Assembly (NCBI GenBank): GCA_021234155.1
Contig: JAJEKV010000003.1
Location: forward strand, 31,665,166 to 31,729,165
From: Isoetes taiwanensis
Lineage: Eukaryota > Streptophyta > Lycopodiopsida > Isoetales > Isoetaceae
Direction of reading: 5' to 3'
DNA: 64,000 nt
In this document: positions 1-8,547 of the stretch, piece by piece
How the letters are laid out: the number at the start of each line of letters is the position of its first letter
Position numbering within the stretch: the first letter of the stretch is position 1
The notes under the pieces: generated by a model
What the model was told of the DNA's origin: nothing
Seen by the model: the letters and a program-made list of their open reading frames with translations, nothing else
Database searches by the model: none
Program-made: the position numbers and the translations under genes

Positions 1-345
1 AATTATTGACAAGATATACATACAAATTATTGCAAGTATAGCAAACCGCATACACATAATATAAAAACAATACGCATACGTAACCAATAATGCTGATAAA
101 AGAACACAATATATATTCAAAACCTTTCGATAAAGTATATTTCATATTCAAAACTTTTTGGAAAGTGTATTTCCCCGTATACATATATATCAAAAAGTTC
201 CCTTTCTAGAACGATTTTTCAAAGGTCCTGTCAATTTCCCTGTCCGATCAAGTTAAGGGTATAGTGTTTGTATCTCTTCAACCGCTTTTCCCCGAAGCTA
301 TTTCTGCGGGGACACTAACAAAGCCATAAGCAGAAGTCATCTTTG

Positions 346-823
346 TCAAAATCTTGAGGATGATAGGGTGGCGGATTCAATGATCGCGGATCGATTGAAG
401 CAACACTTTAGAGCGTCATCATCCACAATGATCATGCCTTCCTTATCCTCAACACCTAGGGCATCCATCATGTTGCGCAAGCATTTCACAAATATCTTTT
501 TACCTGTCGGTTCTTTAGGGTTTGTGAATGAAGCACATTTTCTTTGATCCCAGATGGACGCCCAATTTCTATTTAGCTCAGGCACTACTTTCAAAACATC
601 CTGTATATTTCTATGCTCCATGGATGACCAAATTGCATAACGAAACAGACTGAAGGCCTGGTCCAACATCTTCTTCAGATAAGGGCGCGGGTAAACATAT
701 TTGGTACGTGTCTCAAATGGTTGTTGTGCATACCATGACTTTTCAAACGTTGCTTTAGGTAACGTTCTACATAGCACACCATTCAAATCAAAGACCAGTA
801 CTTTTGGGGAAGCCAAATCATTT
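346..823 (-). pseudogene. FCP1-like phosphatase domain, last exon of a degraded gene
   Basis: This is the terminal exon of a minus-strand gene. It resembles the FCP1/NIF (HAD-superfamily) phosphatase fold: motif I reads VFDLNGVLC near the start, RYAIWSS fits the motif II strand, and IIVDDDA is the double-Asp motif IV near the end. In true FCP1 enzymes motif I is DxDx(T/V), with both Asp essential. Here the second is Asn (DLN), so catalysis is doubtful. A splice acceptor (TTACAG in sense) lies just upstream at 824-825. The phase matches the donor at 1019, giving the junction DEDER/NDLASPKV. The exon stays open to its stop at 346. The upstream exons are damaged, so I call the whole gene degraded. 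A similar domain occurs at 40,735-41,290. Confidence 0.6.
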
Positions 824-872
824 CTGTAAGGAGAACAATAACGTATGAGATGAAAGAAATGGAAAACAAAAA

Positions 873-960
873 CGCGCCAGGCGCGATTTCATTAATGATG
901 GATGTCAACATAATTCAAAAGTATGCTCTAGGAAACTCCGAATCGCGCCAGGCGCGATTT
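873..960. repeat. Two CG-rich palindromes inside an intron
   Basis: The intron between the methyltransferase-like and FCP1-like exons (824-1019) contains CGCGCCAGGCGCG at 873-885 and a longer palindrome, AATCGCGCC-A-GGCGCGATT, at 941-960. The same motif recurs in other non-coding parts of this region. Confidence 0.8.
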
Positions 961-1019
961 CTATATGCTTCTAGTTTGTAAAATGCATGGATATAAAAAA
1001 AGGAACATTGTCACGGTAC

Positions 1020-1726
1020 CTTTCGTCTTCATCATTCCCCGTGTTCTCTTCATCCCTTGCATCTTTATTCTGAGTTGCCTCCGGTCTGCTAGAAGCACCA
1101 ACCACATCAGTTGAGATCTGTACAGTGTGAACTACGCTTGATAGTTCATTACTCTTTACGCTAACCTGGCTAGTGTTATCAGATTTGGAGTCTGCTTCAT
1201 CATCATTATTGTTATTATCATCATCCTTGGCATTGTCATCCTGGTCTATATTTTCAGGACCAAGGATGTTCACAGGCATGTCGATAGGTACTTGGAGATC
1301 TGCCTGCTCGTCCATGTCATCCATGATGTTGGAGCCATGCAATGCCTGTCTCATAATCTCCCGTTCCTTAAGCAAATCTGAAAGTGTTTCGGCCTTAGAG
1401 CAACAAGCTTTGTTTTTTGCACTGCCGATTGGTCCCCTAGGGGCTTCCTCTAGTACTTTCTCAAAGAAGAGGTCCAAAAAATTTCTGGCTTGATCATCGG
1501 AGACGACACTCTGGCATTTCCTTGCTAACTTCAAAGCTTCTCTACCGATGTAACCTCCAACGTGAAGTTCCCAGCAAGTTGTTCCCAATGGACAAAATGC
1601 TTCAATGAGATACTGGGAAAGGTCCATAGAGAACCCGTTCTTGTTTAGCTTCCCCTTATGTGAAGTTAGGAGCTCATACTTAATGTGGCCCACAAGAACT
1701 GGGTCGCCCCTCGTTTTCTTCCTCAT
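1020..1726 (-). pseudogene. Acidic exon with methyltransferase-like segment, upstream of the FCP1-like exon
   Basis: An open stretch of about 235 residues belongs to the same minus-strand gene as the FCP1-like exon. Its first 90 residues (from DPVLVGHIKYELL) contain LIEAFCPLGTTCWELHVGG followed by ALKLARKC and a conserved-looking SDD. This layout recalls the C-terminal part of N4/N6 DNA methyltransferases (lifeafxxpGxxvxDxxxGtGtxxxaalxlgR). The glycine loop is altered, so the resemblance is an inference and any enzyme is probably inactive. The rest is low-complexity and acid- or Asn-rich (a run of D and N). The donor is AAAG/GTACCG at 1020/1019. Just upstream, at about 1700-1750, the reading frame shifts by one within a run of Glu codons. 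Confidence 0.4.
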
Positions 1727-2987
1727 CCTCCTCTTCCTCCTCTAACTCTTCCACGATCTTGACAAATTTCTCCCCTTGTCTTCTTGCTCCGGATAGAAGA
1801 CGTTTCGGCGGGATGCGCTCATCTAACCGATAGCACCGCCATGCTAGTTTCTCTCCATCCATCCTTCCCTTAAGCCTTTCATATTCCTTATCATCCATCA
1901 TGGCTATCATAATAATAAGCACATGAGAAATTTTACTTGTTGTCTTTGAAGTCACCGGGCCTTGTTTTCATCTATGAGGATCGCTTTTCGTCATGACTTT
2001 CACGCATTCTAAGTCATTTGCAGCACTTAGAGCATATGCATAGGACATGTCCTGAGGGACATATAGTGACGATTGTGTAATTCATTTACGTGGGTGCAAC
2101 CAAACACTTGCATATGTTGAAGAACGATTATAGTCTTCAAGTGACCATCCGCACCTCGGCTATCAAGCACCTAAGAGTGTGATATCATGAGGACCTTCAC
2201 CCACTTCGGCAAGGCACACTTGAAACCAAAGGGACACTTGATAAAAAAATGTGGATTCCGTCTCTGGGGTCTGCTTCACCAACGCGACTTTTCGTTTCAA
2301 GTCGGATGCAACTTTTGTGTGAATTCCACTGATCTTTGCAACGTTCTTCAACTTCTGCTGCTTGACAAAGTCCTTGGACCAAAATACATACTTCTTTAGG
2401 TCGTCGTTGGAGACGTTATACTTTTGCATTAGTCCTAACTCCGACAAAGACCAATCTCCTGTAAGCCTTTGCAATTCCTCACCAACTGTCTTTTTGACCA
2501 CTTTAATATTCTTCAGCTCGTCGCATGCATCTTCAAAGGATTCCATAGCCTTTGTTGCTGAGGTTTTCTTGTAAAGGATTTCCTTTCTGATTAACCTATC
2601 CAGGTCGAGATCAGGTTCTTGATCTTCCAATCCCCGGCCTTCCTCATCATCTCAAGTATATGGATATCAAAATTGATGTGTCAACAGGAGGAAATCTTCC
2701 TTGTGAATCGCAACTTCTTCTCCACGTAGGCCCCCGAATTCATTCCATTTCTCCCATATACGATCTGAAGCAAAACTATCTTGCGGGGCATCCTTGGGTA
2801 CGCTTGGTTCTTCGGCAACATCACCCTTTTCATCTCCTTTTTTTTTTTTGATCTGGTGCTCTTGGTCTTGTCCCGTATTATATAGTCGACTAAGTGTCCT
2901 TTCCAAAGAACTTGAATTCGCTTTTGGGGGCCTCCTCACCCGTAGGCATTGGCTTCCCATATTCAATCCACTCGTTCCAGCATGCAT
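1727..2987 (-). pseudogene. Broken upstream exons of the same minus-strand gene
   Basis: Several open pieces follow one another on the minus strand. 2667-2987 is a Lys/Glu-rich segment. 2163-2630 is a charged helical segment of 155 residues beginning EDQEPDLDLDRLIRKEIL that looks coiled-coil-like. 1727-1955 is charged, ends in a run of about 15 Glu/Asp, and passes by a one-base shift into the next exon. I recognise no domain here. The frame changes between adjoining pieces, with no obvious splice sites at some joints, suggest decay, though short introns cannot be excluded. Confidence 0.4.
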
Positions 2988-3055
2988 CGCGAAGTTGCTC
3001 TATATAGGGATCGCAAGGAATAACCGTTAGCTTTTATAATCGTGAATTCAAACAT

Positions 3056-3430
3056 TCCTTCTACTTTTAAAATCGCCGCCACGGCGATTTCATATTAGAA
3101 GGCAAGCGATTTGCCTTCTCTAAATAGCAAAGGGTTTTTGAAATAGTAAATGGTTCTAGTCAGAATAAGCAAATCGACGCGATTTCATATTAGAATACAA
3201 ATTAGCACGCCGCGATTTATTTGCCCTACTTTGAGAAGAAACGGCTATCTTCAAGGACGACCATGTCTCCTCAGGCTAGGCAAATCGCGTGTGGCTCAAT
3301 TTGTATTCTAATATGAAATCGCGCCCAGCGCCGATTTGCTTATTTGACGGAAACGCCTACCATCCCAGAACCCTTTGCTATTTAGAGAAGGCAAATCGCT
3401 ACCGCGAATTGCCTTCTTATAACATCATCG
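3056..3430. repeat. Foldback (long imperfect hairpin) repeat
   Basis: Two arms of about 140 bases are inverted copies of each other. The left arm has AAGGCAAGCGATTTGCC, then CTAAATAGCAAAGGGTTT, then AAATCGACGCGATTTC and ATTAGAATACAAATT. The right arm carries the complements in reverse order, ending near 3,430. The spacer is roughly 85 bases. This fits a small foldback or MITE-like element lying in an intron of the decayed minus-strand gene. Confidence 0.65.
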
Positions 3431-3499
3431 GCTTTGGCGATTTGGTAATATCTGAAAAATAAAAATGTAGGAAGAGAATTACCTTTTGTATAAGAAAGT

Positions 3500-4733
3500 T
3501 TTTCCCATGTCATTTAGGAGTGCGCTTTATTTCGCTAGTTCTCGGCAGTGTTGTTGAGCCGCCAGAACCGGCAGTTTCGGCGATCATACGGCTTTATAGA
3601 ACAACCGATTCCCGGTATGTCTTTGCGGCCTTCTTGATGAGAATCTTCCGGGCCTCTATTGAATGCTGGCCATCTATTATCATAAAATGTATGTCCGGGT
3701 TCTCGATGAAGTCCTCCAAATTGCTCCCAAATGATTACCTTTTTGTTCCGGTATCATATGGCACTACATCTGCGAGGCATTGGCACCTGCCTCGGATTTT
3801 CGATCATGCCGCTCAATATCTCCAAGGAGTGCCGCTTTGTCATACCTTCTGGCGATATAAATAGCTTTAGTGGACTGAAAAGCCCGTCCACGCTGGATCG
3901 GATGGGTGAAGCCGAGGCCCAAAGGATACTTGTCGGCATATTTCTTCGGTTTGCTCATTGCCTCCAACCGCCTCGCCTTGTCATCGCCACTTGTAAGGCC
4001 TCTTTGTCACTTCAGTAGTTTCCCTGCCTCTAGAGCTAGCTTCTTCCTTGTCCTTCACTGCCTGTAAGTAGACACTGCCCGAGGGCCTCGTGCTAATGGC
4101 TCGTCGAACAGCTGTAAGCCCCTCGCATATTCTTCTAGGAGTCAATGGCTCGCCAACCGCCCAGCCAAATTTGAAGAGGTTATCGGCCATGTCGCCCTCG
4201 ATCTTAAAGCGCCTCTTTAAAAAGAGCTCGCCCGCATCGATTGATCTTCTTTTAGGCTTTTCTTATGTTTTTGGCCCACTTCAACTAGCACGTGCACGTA
4301 AAGAATCGGCCCCAGACTTCACATGTAATAAGAATTCCCTCGCTTCTTCATTTGATCGGTCTCTCTTAACCTTGACATGAATATGAGGTCCGTCTTCCCA
4401 CCGCTTTTGAATATCTCCACATACCATTCTCGACCCCTCTATAAGATCTTCTTCGGACATGGAGGTTCTACCCGAGCCTTTATTATTCCGTGATGTATCT
4501 TCTAACGCCAATACATGTTGCGTGTCCATGCTTGAAGAACATCTTCTTCTCGTCCTTTGCTTTTTTCTCGGATCAGAGGTCTCGCCTTGCTTGGTCCTCC
4601 CTCTTTTGATTGTCTTTCTTTTGTGATCCCGTGAAATTACAAAGACATGGGTTAATCTTTTATGCTCAAATAAATGCCGTCGACACATATGCAACAAAAC
4701 GCGGCTTGGCGCGATTTGAAAATGAATACACAA
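3500..4733 (-). pseudogene. Further decayed minus-strand coding pieces
   Basis: Minus-strand open pieces at 4281-4733 (basic KRK-rich start, then charged), 3981-4190 (starts MADNLFKFGWAVGEPL) and 3754-3967 (includes SKPKKYADKYPLGLGF) lie in the expected order for the upstream part of the FCP1-tailed gene. They are separated by stops and frame changes. The alternating charged composition and codon-like texture support former coding sequence. No known domain is recognised. Confidence 0.35.
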
Positions 4734-5226
4734 AGAAGTTCATTTAGTTTATTGGGGTCAGGGCCAAACGCGCTTTTGTCCCAGTCAAAATGCAACAAAT
4801 ACGCTGCGTTTGCCGCTTTTTAGAAGTGACCTGAAAGATAAAGAAACTAATGTAATGCCTAATTAAATCAAGGCCAGGGCGTTTTGTCCGAATCAAAATG
4901 CTCGGGACACAACTAACTATAAAAATGCAACTTAAAGAGTTGAATCTTCATCGAGGGACACAACTAACTATAAAAACACAACTAGCTACTGAATACTGTT
5001 CAGCTAAGTATACAAGCTTCAAGCAGCACATACAGCATTAAAAGAGAAACCAACATGTACACATTAAGCATTTGTTTCCATACATTTTTGAGACATATGA
5101 ACTCAAACATTAGAGGACACATGCTTCTTATTGGATAATAACTATATTATTACAGAAAAACATCCTAAAAACCTAACAAAAAAAGGGACACAGAAATCAA
5201 TTACAGAACAAAAACAGATCAATTAC

Positions 5227-5350
5227 CTGAGGCGCTTGTTGGATTTGTGCTTTCTGCTTGTTCAGCAGCCTCCAGGCATGGGATTTGTGCTTTGGGCTGT
5301 CGCCCACCTCTACCAGCGCCTCGGCCGCGGCCAGATCCTCTAGACGCCAT
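5227..5350 (-). pseudogene. Probable first exon of the minus-strand gene (RG-rich)
   Basis: In the minus sense an ATG at 5350 opens a 41-residue exon, starting MASRGSGRGRGAGRGGRQPK, that ends in CTCAG with a good donor (GTAATT) at 5226. An RG/GR-rich N terminus is typical of nucleic-acid-binding tails. It is the best candidate start of the gene whose later pieces run down to 346. The link to those pieces is inferred from strand, spacing and shared palindromes, not shown. Confidence 0.45.
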
Positions 5351-5829
5351 AGAACTGCAAGTGCGGATAGTATGAGACTGGGATTTTGGTTTAAACTTAT
5401 ATGTATGCGTTCATAATCTTGGCCGTCAGATTTACAACCGTAAATTCAAATTCGCGTCCTTTTAAATTTATACCGCCTTAATTAACCGCCCGTCCCGCTC
5501 ATTTACAAATTTAAATTGTGTTTTTCTTTTTAGTGCAATTTCAAGAACAATTAATTATTAATTTCAAGAAACGCATATGTGGCAATCTACTACCACCTAA
5601 TCGGCCACCTACTATCAGAGCGCCCAAGATCATTCCTACTATCAGAGCGCCCAAGAACAATCGACTATCAGAGCGCCTACAATCCCATTCGATCGAGCCG
5701 CCTTCAATCCCATTCGATGTCTGCTGAACTAGTGTGATTCCATTCCTCTATTTTTCTCTATTTTTCGTCCTCTATTTTTCTCTATTTTTCGTCCTCTATT
5801 TTTTCCAATGCATTCTGGTTCTTTATCAG

Positions 5830-6073
5830 TGTCGGAGAAGAATGCTATCTTTTAACAGCAAACTTGAAGCGCCAAGTAGGCTTATGTAAAATCGAAGATC
5901 TGAATCCAAATTCTATGTGTCATGGTGTTCCTCTTGGAAACAGTTTTTGTAAGATTTCCATTATAAACTGCAATTATGAAGATGAGGCTCTTCCAGGAAG
6001 ACATCCCAGTGGCGATACAGTTGGTGAAAGTGTGGGCACATTTGTAGCATGGCCAAAAGAACGTCTGAAAAAG
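5830..6073 (+). pseudogene. Orphan DUF8039-like exon
   Basis: A clean plus-strand exon runs from acceptor TTTATCAG (5829) to donor AAAAAG/GTATGT (6074). It encodes about 81 residues. VGEECYLL, then an HGVPLG step, then TVGESVGTFVAWPKERL match the pattern I know from the plant transposon-associated domain DUF8039 (C-x-L, vHgxpLG, T-G-A-g-f-V-a-WP). That domain occurs in proteins of CACTA-type and related plant elements. I find no neighbouring exons on this strand, so this is an orphan fragment. The family call is from memory of the pattern. Confidence 0.5.
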
Positions 6074-6410
6074 GTATGTATATTTGGATATTCAAAAAAA
6101 AATGAATATATCATAAGATCTGCGTGATGTTGTGAATTTTGAATACTTTGATGTTCTTTAGCCAGTCATATCAACCCCATGAAACTACACATTAATGAAA
6201 ATATGTAGTTTCTTGGGGTTGGTCATACTGGCTGGAGGGCATCAAAGGATTCAATGTTTTCGACATTGCATATAAAAAAACATAATAAACTAATGACAGA
6301 AAAGTATAGTGCAAAATTGCGCCAGGCGCGAGTTTGTATTTATATTCCAAAAAAGTATATGTACATTTCTTCTTCTGCAAAAATGCGCCAGGCGCGAATT
6401 CTTTCTATCT

Positions 6411-6825
6411 CTACAATATGTCACACAGGCCCACTTCATCGGCCCAATCCCGCAAAAAGTCCCACCTGAACCACTTTGATATGACAGGATCCTCATCTTC
6501 CCTGCGGATGTCGAGTCTCCAAACCAGAGTGTTGTATCGATCCTTGATACTATAAAGCAAATCCTCGTACTTATTTGTTGGCATGAGCCTTACTAAGAGC
6601 ATGAGGAGTCTGATATGTCCATAGATGCGATGGAAGTGTACCCATGGCCCCTGATACAGACTGTCTAATGGATTCTCCAACTCTCTTTGAACGTTTTGAA
6701 CAGCACACTCAAGTAATATCTTGTACAGGGTCCAGAGTTGATGGTCGTCCAGGGGAAGTGTATTTGAACTAGAACCATCCAGTGCAGGAACAACTAGTGT
6801 CCATGCATAAGGAAAATCCATGGCA
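6411..6825 (-). pseudogene. Unrecognised 136-residue exon flanked by CG palindromes
   Basis: The minus-sense exon begins just after a possible acceptor (GTTCTAG, 6826-6827), has its first ATG at 6821 and ends at a stop at 6411. The product is rich in Leu and Trp (MDFPYAWTLVVPALDG..., later LVWRLDIRREDEDP and WFRWDFLRDWADEVGL). It has no signal peptide or membrane helix and resembles no family I know. CG-rich palindromes of the same family as those in the FCP1 gene intron lie on both sides (6317-6397 and 6903-7076). It may therefore belong to the same element. Confidence 0.35.
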
Positions 6826-7189
6826 CTAGAACGAGAGAAATTAAGTCATTAGCAAATGATATATTACTCTCCGCATAAAACGATTCTGAACATACATAAT
6901 TCAAAACGCCCCGCGCGTTTTGTTTTTTTTTTTTTTTCGACCTATTTTACACGCTGGGCGCATTTGTATAGAACCGTATGAAATAGAAAGGCCAAACTAA
7001 AAACGCGCCTGGCGCGCTTTGATTAACCTAGTGGAAAATCGGAAACCAAAAATAGAAATGCGCCAAGCGCGATTTCTCCCATTCTAACATATTATTCTAA
7101 CAGAATGCATAATCGTTGAATACATTATTTTAGTTCAATATTTAGTTCATTCTTTTAGTTCATTATTTAGAACAGATAGAGGAAGAGCT

Positions 7190-7480
7190 AGTGAAATAGA
7201 ATAAGAGCAGATACAGCAAAATCATATAAGCATGATCATAGAGCAGATAGATCATAGAGCAGATAGATCATAGATCATAGAGCAGATAGATCATAGAGCA
7301 GATAGATCATAGATCATAGCTCATAGATCATAGAGCAAGATCATAGAGCAGATAGATCATAGATCATTATTTACTTCATTATTTTAGATCATGGCTTAGA
7401 ACAGATAGAGCAAGACCTAGTGAAATAGAATAAGAGCAGATCATATAGGCCAGATCACAGAACCAATCCTGTGAGGAACT
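7190..7480. repeat. Tandem repeat of GATCATAGAGCAGATA units
   Basis: Units built from ATAGATCATAGAGCAGAT repeat irregularly across 7230-7370. Longer flanking copies of TAGTGAAATAGAATAAGAGC occur at about 7190 and 7420. This is simple tandem amplification with no coding signal. Confidence 0.8.
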
Positions 7481-7669
7481 GCTTTATGTAAAATAACTAC
7501 TTTATGTATATAACAGGAAATACTAACCTACTTGTGTTCTGTACCCGAGAATTGAGCCTTCTAACCGAGAAGCCGAGAAGCTTTAACATAAAAAACCAAA
7601 GTTATTCAAAGTCAGAGAGATTGTAGAGAGCCGAAAACCCAAAAAAACCAGAGACATTGTATAGAGCCT

Positions 7670-7990
7670 ACAAACCTTTGATGCAGATAGAAGCCGAGAA
7701 GCAGATAGAAGCCGAAAACCCAAAAGCAGAAACATATAAAAACAGATAAAAGCTCGAAAGCGCTTAAAAACAGATAAAAGCTCAAAAGCTCGAAAACAGA
7801 TAAAAGCTCGGAAGAAGATTGAAGCCGAGAAGCAGATAGATAGATTGACGATTCCTTTGCCGAGAAGCAGATAGATAGATTGACGATTCCTTTGCCGACA
7901 AGCAGATAGAAGCCGAGAAAGCCGAGAAAGCCGAGAAAGATCAAGCCGAAATTGGAAGCAGAAGCGCCTGGAATGCCGAAATTGGAAGCA
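7670..7990. repeat. Tandem repeat of AGAAGCCGAGAAGCAGATAG units
   Basis: Degenerate units of about 20-45 bases (GAAGCCGAGAAGCAGATAG, and AAAACAGATAAAAGCTCGAAAG) are arrayed here. The open frame on the minus strand comes from the repeat, with a Leu/Phe-rich low-complexity product, and is not called as a gene. Confidence 0.75.
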
Positions 7991-8089
7991 GAAGCGCTAA
8001 TGTTCGAAAGTGTGAGAGAAAAGTTTGAAAAGGAAAGCTAACTTGAAATAATAACTGCTTTTAAAATTTCGTACCGCGCCATTATAACT

Positions 8090-8400
8090 TCCGCGAAAAT
8101 TTATTACAAGGGTTAATTATTTTAAGGACAATTGTTTTAAGGGTTATTAAGTTTAAAAGTTATGACTTATAAGTTTATAAAACAGTTTTAAGTTATAAGT
8201 TTAAAAGTTCATGAATTAGACTTCTAACCTTAAAACTTTTAACCTACAATAACTTTCCAACCTTAAATTTTCTAACCTATAATAAACTTCTTAACCTTAA
8301 AACTGCAAACCTATAATAACCTTAAAAGTTGTTTCTAAGGTTATTATAGGATACAAATTTGAAGGTTATAAGTAGAGGGTTTTATTTTTATATAATGTTG
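8090..8400. repeat. AT-rich segment of short inverted repeats (AACCTTAAAA/TTTTAAGGTT)
   Basis: Many alternating copies of TTAAGGTT/AACCTTAA with CCTATAATAA/TTATTATAGG lie just upstream of the DUF7869 gene. This could be its promoter or subterminal region. No TATA-plus-start arrangement stands out. Confidence 0.5.
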
Positions 8401-8547
8401 AGGAAAATAACTTGGGGTGTTTCATTATATAAATAGAATGATCAAATAGAATAAGACATATGAGGCTTTCATTTATGAACATGTTAGTTAGAGGTTATTT
8501 GGATATGCTAACTTACTATATATTTTTATGCATTCTAGGTCAATGGC

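Larger units (their letters stand above)
4697..7076. repeat. Dispersed CG-rich palindrome family (consensus AAATGCGCCAGGCGCGATTT)
   Basis: Copies or close variants lie near 4697-4718, 6317-6333, 6384-6397, 6903-6920, 7001-7020 and 7056-7075, besides the intronic pair at 873-960. They fall between open reading segments, not within them. The surrounding DNA is AT-rich. Confidence 0.75.

Noticed and set aside
1173-1493. 106-codon plus-strand open frame
   Set aside because: Antisense shadow of the acidic minus-strand exon; Ser/Leu-rich composition is the complement of Asp/Asn codons.
7612-7944. 110-codon minus-strand hydrophobic frame
   Set aside because: Low-complexity Leu/Phe/Ser product of the AGAAGCCGAGAAGCAGATAG tandem repeat.
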